A stretch of 64,000 nt of DNA, taken from positions 26,585,385-26,649,384 of the forward strand of contig OY783195.1 in the NCBI GenBank assembly GCA_963678675.1. The letters run 5' to 3'. Under the pieces are notes generated by a model that saw only the letters and a list, made by a program, of their open reading frames with translations, was not told the DNA's origin and ran no database searches. Below, piece after piece: positions 1 to 11,926 of this stretch. This DNA is from Xiphydria camelus (Eukaryota > Arthropoda > Insecta > Hymenoptera > Xiphydriidae). A program made the position numbers and the translations under genes. Each line of letters starts with the position of its first letter. The stretch's first letter is position 1.

Positions 1-849
1 GGAGTGGCAAAAACATCGAACCCTGGAAATCGAGACTCAGGGGCGGGTGGGAAATAAGCCACGGAAGAACTTTATCCTGCGTGCCGCGTTGCTACGGGGA
101 AAAAAAAGAACGTAGCGATCGCTACACGATGATTCTCCGCTCTCGCGGTTGGACGGGATCGCGAAAGATTGCTTCTTGATGCTACGGACTGATTAAACAC
201 CTGTGGACTTATCGACGTACTATGTTATCTCGAGTTATCTCACCGGTTATTCCGCGTCCATTCGATCTCCGCAGGCGGGATTGGCGACTATCCTCTCGCG
301 ATCGCTTGTCTGTGGAATAACGAGCGTGATCTGACGATAACACAATCATCTCGGATTCGCCACGATAAACGCGGACCTCCGACATTCAGTGGACGCAACG
401 ATGGTATTGTCCTCAATAAAATTTGACAGCTACATTAATCGGCGCACAAGATAACGAGTACATGAAGAACGTGACGTCTGGATTGACGGGTAGAGGTTAC
501 AAAAGCCTCGACGATTCGGCGGCCCATCGTCATCGGTCTGGGATCGCGATTATGCCGTGATCTTTTCTCTCCTTCAGACTTCGCGGCTAATACCCGAAGC
601 AGCGACTAGAGTCGTTTCACGTTCCCGATCGCGTATAGTCGCGCGACGTACGAGGCGAGGGACATCGACGGGAGGTTCGCGCGCGAGCGCCGAATCTTCG
701 AGCGCCACGCTTCGAGACGGCCTCATCCACGCGTCGGCGTGGCCCGCTTTCTCTTCGATCTCTGGGATTTTTACGCGCGCCGCTCGGCCGTTACGAGCCG
801 CGCGGCGGTTAATGTACATTGTCACAGGAAGGGGGCCGAGCGCGCTGGC
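1..849. other. 3' flank of Tak1, no gene recognised
   Basis: This stretch follows the Tak1 stop codon and presumably carries its 3' UTR. No ORF here resembles a known protein. I see no clear minus-strand AATAAA signal, so the 3' UTR may end with a variant signal or run past the window edge. Confidence 0.5.
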
Positions 850-2272
850 TCAAGAGAGTCTCGAGGGATCCTGACAAGGTACCACCACCCAGCCGTCGTC
901 CCCGGAAACTGCAGAACCCATGGCTGGACCGGGTGGATTATTGCCGGTGGATCCGCTTCGCTGACCCTTCATGATCTCCAGTTGACGCTTGAGGTTCCGG
1001 TAGAGCTTCACCAGGGATTCCTTTAACAGACGGTGATTTCACTGTGAATTACTTTTTATCGTAGATCGAAAGAGGACGCTTATAATGAGGAATACGCGAG
1101 GCAAGGCTCGGGATTTCGCTCTTTTAGAGAAAAAACGTTCGACGGCACCTTCTCGTCCTCGAGCTTGCGCAGCTCCTGCTGCTGCCGCAGACTGTCGACG
1201 CTGAGATTCTTCAGCATCTCGTTCCTGTGCTGCCCCAACAGCGCTATCTCGGTCTGAACCTTGAGGTACTCCTGCGCCAGCTGCTTGTGCTCCTCGAAGA
1301 TCTCGCGCGACAGCGGGCACGTGTGGTCCGGCGTAAGCGGTCTCAGCTCGGCGTCCAGCAGTCGGTAGACATTGTCCAAGTCTTCGCTCGTCGTGCTGCT
1401 ACCTGTCGTCAGAGAATATCCGCGGTTAGGGGCAGTGCGGTATCGTGACAGATGCGAATGGAGATAAAGTGGAGAGGGAGGGAGGACGAGGTATGCAGGG
1501 TGATTCATGATCGAAGCGCTGTCTGCGCCCCGATTGTCGAGATATTGTGAGAATTTTATCATGTGTGACATTTAGTAGAAATTACTAGATTTCTATTGTT
1601 CTTTTAATGATTTCCACTAAATGTCGCACGTGAGAAAATTCTTACAAACTTGAGTTTTTTGGCCCTGGCATGGATCGATTCTCCTTGAGAATAGGTTCTA
1701 GCGGGGAAACAGTTTCGAAGCGAATGGAGGAATTAATTTTACGCTAGAATACGGAATTTGGAACATCTGTAGTTTTCCATAGTATGGCGTAATTGACAAT
1801 AGACCATAGACTGCCACAGATATTTGTACTTTAGAATTCAAAATCTATGCATTTCTAAAAAAAAAACTACGAATTGCTTCAATTGACGAAGTTGATCGTA
1901 ATAATAATGGACTTCTATGTTCACCAACGACTAACTGCGGAATATGACGCCATACCATGGAAAACTACTATTCCAAATGCCGTACTTTAGCGTAGAATTG
2001 ACATGAATCTGAGTAGGTAGATGTTTTTTCCGTCAGCGAAATTACGTATAAGATTTACTGAAAGATGAACGAAACGCAGCGGAAAACCTTCCGCACCCCC
2101 ATCAAATTGCACCGACGCAATTTCATCCTGTGATCAATCTCGCGAGCACCCTCCCACCCCCCGAGGATATAAAAATCGACGCGTCATATTTAAACAATTT
2201 TAACGAACCACGCTCTGGAAAGCGTCACTCCGCAATGGTCCAGAATTTGCGTGTTCGAAGAAACGCCGGTAT

Positions 2273-2333
<61 letters not shown>

Positions 2334-5300
2334 CTGCCATCCGCTTTACGACGAAGAAACAGCTGCGCCGAAAACGCGTGTCGCTCGCCGATGGGCGCGA
2401 AAGTTCGCGGCCCCGCGAGCACCCCGGCGTTTTCGACGCGTGAAGCTTCTAGACGCGCGACCCCGCGAAGCGCGACGGAGGAACGGGAGGGATTATGCGA
2501 GGGGTCGTACGGCGGACTCGACGTTTCGATACTGACGCAGTAGTACCCAGCAACACTTGAGAGTCTCTGTGCTGACGATATTGGGGAAGTCGTCGCACAT
2601 GTTCGCTGCGCCGGTCGTTCGGTTGCGTCGGAGTTGCCGGGGGAAGACGAAGCCTAGGGGTTCCCCTTTCTCGCTCTGGGCGATTATTCGGCCGATCTTC
2701 TTCGCTTCGACATGATCCTTCCGCACAAGAGGATTTAGCGGCGGCGGGGCCAGCCGATTACGGTCGATCGCAACGGATGCCGCGGGGGAGGGCGACGACG
2801 CGTACCTCGCGCGAGTGTACACCGCACCACAGCGAGACGGTTATTTAGGTGTGCCTCGCTTCCGCGTACACGTCTGACTTCCTTGCCCGTCGTTTTAACG
2901 TTTATCAACGACGTTTTACTCGATGTCGACGGGGTGGCGATATCGGAGAACGTTCGCTCGCGTGCGTTAACGGGGACGATTAAAGAGATGCGTGGATTAT
3001 GAGTCTGGCGCTGCAGCCGAGAGGGCCTCCTCGCATGGTGACCCGTGCGATCCGGTGTATTCGGCTGATCTCTCCGGGAGTTGCTGCTCCAGAGGCAGTC
3101 GGCTCGCTACTAAACAAACGTGTAGCTATATCGGGGAGGCTGACTCAACCACACCTGCTAAATACTCCCCCCGCCAACCCCCTCCCGACAACCCCACTCT
3201 TCTCGCCACACGACTCGAGGAGTCCGCGGGGCGAGCCGTTCGGAGCGGCTACGCGAGCCAAGAACAAAACGCGTTCTCTCTCTCTCTCTCCCCTCCCCCC
3301 TCTTCGTCTTTCCCCCTCCCTCTCGCTCGAGCCTTGATTCATCCCCAAGAATCTTGAGGATTTTTTGCCGCTTTTGTTGGACTCTCCTCGTAAGGCGAAA
3401 AAAAGAACGAGTCGCACGCCCGCCCGATTAGTCGTCGGTTATATTTGGCGCGCGTGTTAACTGTCCATCAAGAGATCTCGTGAGAGTGTATTAGGAGAGG
3501 AGAGGAATCGCGCGGTGAAAAATGTATCGCGATTGATCGCTGCAGGCATGCGATATTTCTTTCGTTGCGTTTATAAGCTTGCGAAGGAATTTTTTTGGGG
3601 GTGTTCGAATGCTGTGCGTTTTTAAGTACCGCTTGATACTTCCTTAAAACTGGCAAAAATTATTCAGCTTTCGATCATTAAAAAGAAAAAAATGCCTGCG
3701 TAATTCTCAGGATAAGCTACTTTGACCATATTTGGCAACGAAAGATACCGCGGCGCACAAAAGGTGATCGAACGCTCGAGAGATCCGGAAGGAACGCTTC
3801 CGAAATAGACGATGTCGTCGCGCGCGGACGATATCTATCTCTAAAGATAGTCATAAGGTTGGATTAGGGTATATAAGCGGTTACGAAAATAAAAACGGGC
3901 CCGCGATCGACGGCGCCACTTAGGATGCTCTTATTTTAAACAACCTCTGAATCACATAATCGCGGCATCTCGCAGCGAGTACACGCGCGTCTTGGCAGTG
4001 CGCGTGCGACGAGGTGTCTATACAGTGATCGTACTACACGAGACATCCTAATTTATACCTCGCGGCACGTATACGATGCATTTTTTTCGCTATATCGAAG
4101 CATGAGGAAAACTGAATAGTAATGATTAACAGTAAAAATAGTAAACAGGCGACAGCTTTGATGATATATTCGTATTCAATAATCTGCAGAATAGTAATCA
4201 TCGCTGTTCAAACGGTAATCATAACTATTTGAATGGTAATTATTACTATGCTGCAAATTATTTAACATGATATTGTCGAAGCTTTCACCTATTTACCATT
4301 AAAAAATAATCTGGCTGGTAATCATTACTATTCAATTTTCTCCGTGTACATCGAAGCAGGAAGAAAATTGAATAGTAATGTTCACCAGCTATAATAGTAA
4401 ACAGGCGACAGCTTCGATTATATCGTATTGAATAATCTGCAGAATAGTAATCATCACTATGCGAATGGTAATCATTACTATGCTGCAGATTATTCAACAC
4501 GATAATGTCGAAGCTGTCGTCTATTTAATATTCTGGCTGATAATCATTACTATCAAAAGTCCCCAATAAATGCTCGCCACCAAGAACAAAAAAAGCGAGG
4601 CGAAAGAGAAACTATATTCAATTTTCTCCGTAAGCTCGTCGCGGATTTGAAATTTTCAATCGACTTTCCGCCACACGCTCCTACTTCTGGTCTCCCTAGA
4701 CGTCGGCTAGCTGTGATCGACAGAAGCAATCTTCTTCGGATCGTCCCTCCCGCGATCCCCTGCGATCCATCCGCGGCTTCTCGGGAAGAAAGGGGGGTAT
4801 AGTAATTTGGTTGACAGCTCGCGATTGCACGTCGCACGCGTGTGCCGGAGCGCGAACGTGATTCGGGATGAATCAGCGAGGCTTGGTATTTCGAGCTGAA
4901 AATATACTCGGTACGCGGAGCCACTACTACGCAAGCTCGTGCTTAATCCGCGTGAGTGAGGAACGTTGTAGCGCTCCGGATAGTGCGCCCACCCCTCGCG
5001 TTCCTGGTTTAGCGCGGGGGTGGCGGCGAGACCTTTGATCTCGGCGATCGCGCTTTCCTGTGAATATTAGATAAATCATTCCCGTATAAAGACAGGGGTT
5101 CTTGTATACCGTAAAACGGGGCTGCTTTGCCTGAAAATTGATCAGAAGGAAGTATAAAGCGAATTATTGACTCTTTAAACTGCTTTTTACGGCGGCCCGC
5201 ATCCGAAAGAAAGAGTTCGTCATTTGTTCACTGTTGTTGAGTGCATCCGAGCGCGTGGCAATAATAGAGAATTTGCAGTGATGACGAGAGAGCTGCGGAG

Positions 5301-8300
5301 CAGTCCCGCGGTGCAGGGTTTGTTGGTATACGGGTGCACCGCGCGTAGTACACCTATAATTAGACCTCGCGAGTCCGGCTTTCGACAGGCTGGCATCGGC
5401 AGACAGTTTGGTGTCGCCGATGCAGTTCGTTTCTGTCACGCACCGAAATGAGAGAGAGAGAGAAAGAGAAAGAGAGAGAAATTAACCGCGAGTCGCTTCC
5501 AGTCTCTCCGGATATGCTATTTTCGATGATACCAGAAGGGGATAGTGTCTTTCTTTTTGGAACTGACCTAGCGGCGACATTGGAAGCAGACTTATGGGAA
5601 TTACGCGGCGCGTTTCTTCTCGCCAATTCGCGCGGGGTGACTACACGGAAAAGGCGGTGACTCGTGCGTTACTGGCGACCTTGTCGAAAACGCTTGGCAC
5701 AACGGCACTTTGTCGATTTTTCCCCGTCCTCTCTGTAGAGGTATCACCAAACGGATCGCTTGATTTCCAAGCCGAACTAATTTTCAATTAACTCCACGAT
5801 GGAGTAAAAGATAATTTTCTTGGGGGATCAATTAAAGAGTACTTTAAACTGGCGTTTGAGCAAATATAACAGAACTAGCTCTTCGCTCGCGACTTCGTCC
5901 GCGTGGATCTCGAAATAAATAGAAATTCCCATACAAATTTTCAACCCTTATTTTACCCCCTTAAGGCCCGCTTCCACGACTTAACTGTAATCTCTGATTA
6001 GTTACTATGGAGTAACCAATAGCAAAGCTGGTATTATAGCAATCAACCAAGGATTATAGTTAAACCTGAGTTGTGGAACTAGGCCCAAGGGATAAATTTA
6101 AAAAAATCCTGAAACACATCTTTCTGAGTTTCTAACTGAAAGGCCAAATACCAATTTTCATGGACTTAACTTCAAGAATGACGGATTTTCATACAAACTT
6201 ACACCCCCTATTTTACCAACTCGGGGGAAGAATTTCGTCAAATCCTTTCTCAGCGGATGTTTACGTCACAAAAGTAACCTGCTGTCCAAATTTCATGTAA
6301 TTAACTTCAGCGGTTTCGACTTGGCGTTGATGAATCAGTCAGTTAGGAGACATGTTCTTTTATATATAATATACTATATTTTCCCGGCGTCACAGGATTC
6401 TGTTGCTGGTGACTTTAAAATGTCATTTTTTAACTTTCTAACCAATGATCGATCGATTCTCATACTTTCGTTAATTAGGGCAAACAACGCCACAGTTAAC
6501 GAGAGCAGCTAGTATGTTTAAAAGCGATAGTTTAATGTTACCAGTGACAAAATCCGTAACGCGACGGGAGTATGTATAGATACGGTTGAACCTCCACTAA
6601 ATAAATGGTCTGAGAATTTGTCTCCTCGTTAATTCAACGTCGGCTCGATCTTCATCCTTCAGGAAACTGAGACAATACCTTCGCGTTGAGACATTAAAAT
6701 CGAGTGATACCCGGCGAATCAGTGTCCACATGTGTTCGTGCGTACTACAGCGAGCTCGCCGAATGAAGGATAACTCCGCAAATCGGCATTTATCGAACCG
6801 CGTCGCACGCGTGCAAATAGGTCACGTAGCTCGCGCACGTCGAGTGTCTCAGTGGCCAGACATCTGGGTCTGCTTTCGTGCACTTTCTACTACTTCACCG
6901 ACCTCTGATCCCCTACGATCGTCTATTTATACGCGTACCCCCCTACAGCGACGCACCGCGCGTCATGCCGAAAACTCTCGCGCGTGTCAACGCGGTCAAC
7001 TTTTTTTCGATCACCTTCGACACGAATTGCAGCCCCGAAAGAGCGATTCGCGCGCACCGATCGGACGTTTCCTTCGCTGACGCGTCACCGTGTTGCGGGA
7101 TTGGTGACATTGGATAGTGGAGGACGGAGGGAGAGGGAAGAAGGGGTTAATTTTTAATGTAGAGAAAAATATGGCAAGGATCACAAGGCATTACAAATCT
7201 AGGAATATAGCAAGCGCGTACTTCAATCGTCAATTATCTCTTAACTTGTGAATTTTTGGCTTAACATGACATAATACTTTTTTAAAGATTGGATTTTGAT
7301 CTACAAAAAACTTCTGTATCGATATCAGCAAAAAATCAATGGATAACGAGATAATCGAGGTCGAAGTTCCAGAGATACAGTCGCAATCATTTCAGAAGAT
7401 ACACCGGCACTCTAGTTGGCCCCTGACGACTGCGGTCGACAGTGTTAGAAAAGGGCCATCTCGAGCGCGGCATCTCTCCCGAAAATTCATTAAAACTCAT
7501 CAGGATCAAACTTACCATGCGCCGCTGCCTTGTTCGCCTTCGGAACCATCTTATCCAGCCCAGCCATGTTATGGATCTCCCAGGAAGAGTCTGAAGAGGC
7601 CAATTCCCAGGCGTTCTGAAAACGAAAATGAAAAGTTTCTTATATTTAAGCGTACAATGAGAATACGGCGCAACGGCGGCGATTAAACGAGACGGATCAT
7701 ATTTCGGGGACAACGGGACATTAAAGAGCTGACAAATAGCGAGCTTTATTTACCGGATCGCACTCTATGCGTAACGGAGCGGAATCGTAATTCTGTTGGG
7801 GTAGCGTCGGTCTACCGCGGTGCGCCGTTGGTGCGCCACGCGGAGGCTTCTGCGGACTGCCATCCGCTTTCTCGGCGCTCCGCGGACTCGCCGACGGCAG
7901 TCCAGGACCACACTGTAGACCAAGAAACGGTGTACCCGCCTGATTCAGCCTAGGTGTAAGATATCCCGATGTACGAGGTTCGCAAGTCGGTGTACACGGT
8001 TGCCGAGAGCCCTCGTTCATCTCCGGGTTCTGTACCTCGTAATGCTCCTCGGTCTGACTCCCCGTGGGCGTGGGCGTTTGAGCGGTACCGTTCGCTATGG
8101 AACCGTTCATCTGCGAGTCCAGGGTACTCGGCATGTCCAAGGTATCACCTGGCTCCAACTCGCCCTCCGCCTCGCTACCTGGAGAAGCGCCGCGTGAAGA
8201 CTTCCGCGCGATATGGGGGAAATGCGCGATTCGAGCAATGAAAGAACGAGTAGACATACTTAAAGAGTACTCGACGGGATCCACCGCCCCGCTGAAAAAC

Positions 8301-9565
8301 TCTGAGAGCGACGTCATTATCTTCACGACCTCGTCCATCGATGGCCGCTCTTCGGGAACTTGTCTCCAGCACCTGACACAGGGAGGAACGCGTTAGCGAT
8401 GATCGCGAGAGCCGATTCGCTGTGAAATTAACGCGACACTCTCGATGAAACTCACTTAGTCATGAGATCCTCTATGGGTTTCGGACAGCCCTCCATCAGA
8501 GGGGGCCTCTGTCCGATGTGCACGGCCCACATTATTCGGTAAGCCGAGCCGCCGATATCGTCGAACGGCTTTCTCCGCGACAAAATCTCCCATAAAATAA
8601 CGCCCCAACTGAACACGTCGCATTTCTCCGTGTATCGCGATCCCTCGAACACCTCGGGCGCCATCCACGCCGCCGAGCCTTTGTTATTGGTCATGTAAGT
8701 GGTCAAGTCGCAGGCCGTGCCGAAGTCGCAGATTTTCAGAGTCTGACCGCCGAGGATCAACAAGAGGTTGGGCGGTTTCAGATCCCTGTGGATCAGCGGC
8801 TTGGGCTTCATGTTGTGGAGGTAGGCCACGCCGCGGGCGCACTGAAGAGCCCAGCTCATGGCGTGGGCGGCTGTGTAACGCGGCTGTGGATTGCAGTGTA
8901 ACACTGTAAAATACGAAATGAAGATCAAACAGGGTTCCGTGTCATCTCCGACGACGCACCACGGTTACCTACCGTTGTACAAGGACCCGCCCTCCGCGTA
9001 CTCCATTACCAAGCAGACCGGATTCTTGGTACACGCGCCGTAGAGCTTGACGATATTGGGATGGACTACTCTCGATAGTTGCCGCACCTCGACCGTGAAA
9101 GCTTTCCTCTCGCCCTCCGAATTGATGTGTTTCACCGCGACGTACTGGCCCCTCCATCGTCCCTTCCAAACGACTCCGAAGGATCCCTTGCCCACGACCT
9201 TCGGAGGACAGGCGTTAGCACACAGCAATTCTCGAGTTCAACCCCGCGTTCGAAAGCTCGAAAACGAAACGCGCCTAGTAATTCGACGGCGAAAGACTTG
9301 CGATTACACCGCGAGTGAGGTTATGTTCGGATGTATCGCCGCAACGCAACGCCGCTCGCGTAACACTCGATTATCCACGCGTCGTTCGCTCGACGACGCG
9401 ACGACGCGACGCGAGAATGAGCGCGATCCGCGAGATTCTCCCTCGAAACGGGCAATTTCCTCGCGCGGAGGCGGAGCGAGAGATTACCTCCTCGGTTTCG
9501 ATTTCATTGTAATCGATTTCCTCCACGAACTGTTGCTGATGGAAGATTTCCTCTTTGCTCGCCAT
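850..9565 (-). CDS. Tak1: TAK1 / MAP3K7, MAP kinase kinase kinase (complete, 7 exons)
   Basis: Serine/threonine kinase that phosphorylates MAP2Ks and IKK downstream of IMD/TNF/TGF-beta-type signals, working in a cytosolic complex with TAB proteins. Coding exons (minus): 9488-9565, 8973-9198, 8456-8903, 7754-8372, 7516-7615, 1149-1402, 850-1020; all phases join and give 631 aa plus stop (TGA at 850-852). The start ATG at 9563-9565 opens MASKEEIF. Kinase domain: glycine loop GKGSFG at 29-34, catalytic Lys49 in VAVK, HRD at 140-142, DFG at 161-163, and activation-loop [17 protein letters not shown]. By alignment Thr170 and Thr173 match human Thr184/Thr187. A Ser/Pro/Thr-rich linker (about 290-490) leads to a C-terminal coiled coil (about 515-600), the TAB2/3-binding region in the family. 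Length is close to human (606) and fly TAK1. Intron 5 (1403-7515) is 6.1 kb and full of repeats. Confidence 0.97.
1549..1641. repeat. Short fold-back element (hairpin) in Tak1 intron 5
   Basis: Arms at 1549-1582 and 1610-1641 are imperfect reverse complements. Both carry the core gacatttagt / actaaatgtc and an outer agaatttt / aaaattct, around a 27-base loop. It may be a very small MITE or a hairpin RNA locus; nothing favours transcription. Confidence 0.6.
1736..2000. mobile_element. MITE with ~55 bp terminal inverted repeats
   Basis: The left arm (about 1739-1794) and right arm (about 1943-1999) are reverse complements over roughly 55 bases. Both contain agttttccat and tatggcgt. The interior (1795-1942) has no ORF. 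Class uncertain. Confidence 0.75.
2279..2332. repeat. Compound microsatellite (TC)n then (CG)n
   Basis: A run of about 20 TC dinucleotides is followed directly by about seven CG/GC dinucleotides, inside Tak1 intron 5. Confidence 0.95.
2333..4100. other. Tak1 intron 5 segment without recognised features
   Basis: Contains a pyrimidine-rich stretch (3271-3325) with a short (CT)n run. ORFs here look like chance readings of CpG-rich or simple sequence. No coding exon is needed, because flanking Tak1 exons join in phase. Confidence 0.6.
4105..4343. mobile_element. Fold-back MITE, family N, copy 1
   Basis: The element opens with a gaaaactgaatagtaat end and closes with the reverse complement near attcaattttctcc. 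The whole length is a degenerate palindrome with gacagcttt / aagctttcacc arms and a central ataatctgcaga. Other copies lie at 4360-4630 and 26786-27008. Confidence 0.75.
4360..4630. mobile_element. Fold-back MITE, family N, copy 2, with 62-base insertion
   Basis: Same palindrome as copy 1. The expected right end continues at about 4616-4630, but 4554-4615 is extra and is bounded by ACTAT on both sides (4549-4553 and 4611-4615). This looks like an insertion with a 5-base duplication. Confidence 0.65.
4631..5874. other. Tak1 intron 5 segment without recognised features
   Basis: Contains a short (GA)n-rich stretch near 5451-5480. No convincing coding exon, RNA gene or bounded repeat was seen. 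Confidence 0.55.
5875..6320 (-). mobile_element. Helitron-like element, minus orientation
   Basis: Read on the minus strand it ends with a gcggacgaagtcgc hairpin-type motif, a short spacer and CTAG followed by T, which is the Helitron 3' signature (CTRR, insertion before T). The body resembles 33790-34122 in the opposite orientation, sharing ccgaaaccgctgaag and gaaatttgga. The 5' end is estimated from that similarity. A truncated LINE tail is an alternative. Confidence 0.45.
6383..6569. mobile_element. MITE, family I (ends cccggcgtcac / gcgacggga)
   Basis: The left end cccggcgtcac..attctg..gctggtgac is the inverse of the right end gttaccagtgacaaaatccg. Related copies are at 19214-19432 and 37522-37866. 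The interior carries caatgatcgatcgattctca. Confidence 0.7.
6570..7214. other. Tak1 intron 5 segment, no recognised feature
   Basis: No exon or bounded repeat was recognised. The overlapping ORFs near 6730-7117 are in CpG-rich sequence without codon structure resembling a known protein. Confidence 0.5.
7215..7370. mobile_element. Diverged MITE, family H
   Basis: Contains family H hallmarks: attatctc near the left, atttttggct, acttttttaaagattgga, gatctacaaaa, and gataacgagataatcgag near the right. These match the fuller copies at 22479-22672 and 61558-61766. Confidence 0.55.
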
Positions 9566-10393
9566 CACACACCGTCCGCATCACATTATTTTCGGGGCGC
9601 ATTTACCCAGCGAGCGCGAATTCCCCACGTATATTTATTTGAACTGGCTTCAAACTGCCTAGCCATTTGCCATTTTCTGTTTCTCGCACGACGTGTTTGC
9701 GTTGTGCGGAACGCAGTGGGCGTACTGACCGCCGATTGGGTCGAGATACCGTTGCGCGCCAGTAGTTGGCGCGGCGGCGCGAGAATTTGAACATAGCGGG
9801 GGAAGCGACAGCTTTGATATCGAGCGGCGATAGCCCGCATTGACCATGAAATTACGGGAAGCTACCTACCAGCTGACGAGGGGTGTTCCTACCTAGGTGT
9901 AGGTGATAGAGTATCAGCTACATTAGACTGGACTGCAGCTCTAGCCGCACTCAGTGCAATTTCTCTAAATTTCAGCTAATAACGCGGTACTGATAAACTA
10001 TCTTTACGCAATAACGAATGTGTGTATACCGGATGACTGTAAGTCTTGCAACGCTCTGTTGTACATCGATCGATATACAGAATCTTACAAAATAAATAAA
10101 TAACCCTAGTGCTTCGCAAATTCTTGACCAAAGGATTTTCAAATACTTACTTTTACAGAGGATGGTAGTAATAACGAATTTCGAAAATTGCCGGAACGAG
10201 TATATATTTTTTGCGTAGAAGGATTTGGAGTACTAAAGATTTTCGAATTTTAGAGAAGAGAGGAGGAGGGGGAGAAGTATGGCAGAGTTTAAAATGATAT
10301 TTAGGATTTGTTTCCGAAGCAGGCTTACTTATATGCAATTTTTTATTGTCTTTCTATGTCAGATGTTGACATTCTTCAATTTTTCTTCTTCTT
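9566..10393. other. Tak1 upstream region / BRX1 downstream region
   Basis: About 830 bases separate the BRX1 stop from the Tak1 start on the same strand. This must hold the Tak1 promoter and BRX1 3' UTR. No separate gene is visible, and no clear TATA box was assigned. Confidence 0.6.
10342..10347 (-). terminator. Candidate polyadenylation signal of BRX1
   Basis: The plus-strand TTTATT reads AATAAA on the minus strand, 47 bases beyond the BRX1 stop codon. Placement fits a short 3' UTR; it has not been tested against a transcript. Confidence 0.5.
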
Positions 10394-11502
10394 TCAAGGT
10401 CTGTTAACTTCCAACGCCATTTTTTGCACCACTCTATTCAAGTATTTTCCAGCAGCTTTTTTGCTGATTGATTGACGATACTAGACAAAAAGAATGTGTT
10501 TTACAAGTAACATTGCATACATGTATCACAGTTGATCAGGCGATATGTAAATAGTCAAACCTTGGCTGGAGAAATATAGAAAGGATTATCCCACAGCGTT
10601 TCTCCGCCAAAACTGCCAGCGAAAATTTTGACTGGATTCAAAACGAATCTAGGCCCAATTTCAGCCAATTCTCCATCCTCTGACAAAATCTGAAAATTTC
10701 TGAACCATATCCTATTATCCAGAATGCTAAATGTGTATACGTGGTCAAAAAAGGGTTGACTTTTTGGATGATGATTAGGAACACCAAATATTTGTGTCAG
10801 TAGTTCTTTCAATACGTTGTAATGCGGCTTTGAATTAAAATTCTCATCAAACGATAGCAAGGGTCGGGATCCTCTTAAACAATTTCCAGTCATTTTAAGT
10901 TCAGCCATCGTATAAACTGCGAGAAAAATAATAAATTTATGTTAATTTTGTTTCTTAAATTATATATAAAAACATTAAAAGATCTAATACGCACTATTTT
11001 CTACCAGGAATTTAGCACAAGGTCCAGTAGGTACATTGGACAACCACATATAAAGATCTCTCTTTCTTCGTCCCTCAAAAAGGATAGCTTTGTTGCAATG
11101 TTTCATTTCACATATCTCATTGATAACCTGAAGATCTGTAGAACGTTCCATTTTGCTCTCAGGACGATGATGCGGCATCAGCTGTTTAATGTCTTCCATG
11201 AGGTGCCGATCCCTGTGATTGATCCCCCGCAATGCAAAGACTAATACACGCTGTTTGTTTATCCATTTTATCTGAAAATATATGCTCCTATTAATACAAG
11301 ATCTTAAGTTTCACTGTACTCAGTGTTTGATGTAATTTTTTAAGAGGAACTCCGAATTTCAATTTTAAGGTTAACAACGAACCTTCTTTGGAACCGGTTC
11401 ATCCGAAAGCCTTTTCGCTGGCGGCAAATGTTCTTCCTCCGTTTTAACAGCATTTTCTTTTTCAATTTCTTTCCTTTTCCTTTTTACTGCCCTGTTAATC
11501 AT
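10394..11502 (-). CDS. Brix1: Ribosome biogenesis protein BRX1 (Brix domain), complete, 4 exons
   Basis: Nucleolar factor needed for maturation of the large ribosomal subunit. Exons (minus): 11383-11502, 10995-11271, 10561-10916, 10394-10480; phases join to 279 aa. The ATG at 11500-11502 opens MINRAVKRKRKE, a basic nucleolar-type leader of about 40 residues. The Brix domain follows, with recognisable KWINKQRVLVFALRG, HRDRHLMEDIKQLMPHHR, LYMWLSNVPTGPCAKFLVEN, TMAELKMTGNCLRGSRPLLSFD, WFRNFQI and ENPF-like DNPFYISPAKYR. The first donor (GTTCGT) is weak, but its phase and the downstream homology require it. The C-terminus stops soon after SPAKYRQSISKKAAGKYLNRV, shorter than the roughly 350-residue animal orthologues. 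A MITE sits 62 bp upstream of the start. Confidence 0.95.
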
Positions 11503-11563
11503 TTTTCCTTTAAAAGTTTCGCGCAGCCCCTTGCAACTTACACGTACTCCCCTTAGGTATATA

Positions 11564-11924
11564 CAGTCGGACTGGCAAAAGAGTCATCTTCGGGAAAGCG
11601 GAGTTATGCTCTCCCACCATGTGGCGTCTCCCACTCTATCAATGTCGCATGCGCGTAGCGGTGATCATGTATGGGGATCCGCATTTATCAGGTCGATCCA
11701 GAGGGCGCCAGCACTGTTGGTCCTCCGATTTATCGTGTCATTGGTCGAATCCGGCGTCCATGACACTTTATTTGAAACTTGAACCAATCAGGTTAGGGGG
11801 GACCAGCGATCGTGGCGCCAAAGTTTCTCGAGTGTGCATCCCCACTACTCCGCCAGTGATCCCCCGTAGTGGGGGAACGTTGCTCCGAGCTTTCCCGAAG
11901 ACGACTCTTTTGCCAGTCCGACAG
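11564..11924. mobile_element. TA-flanked MITE (Tc1/mariner-like) just upstream of BRX1
   Basis: The terminal inverted repeats are about 36 bases with two mismatches: the left starts CAGTCGGACTGGC and the right reads CTGTCGGACTGGC on the other strand. Both ends are bordered by TA (11562-11563 and 11925-11926). No ORF encodes a transposase. TA duplication and size suggest a Tc1/mariner-type non-autonomous element. Confidence 0.85.
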
Positions 11925-11926
11925 TA

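Noticed and set aside
9047..9790. 247-codon plus-strand ORF over Tak1 exons 1 and 2
   Set aside because: It is the antisense of verified Tak1 kinase exons and flanks.
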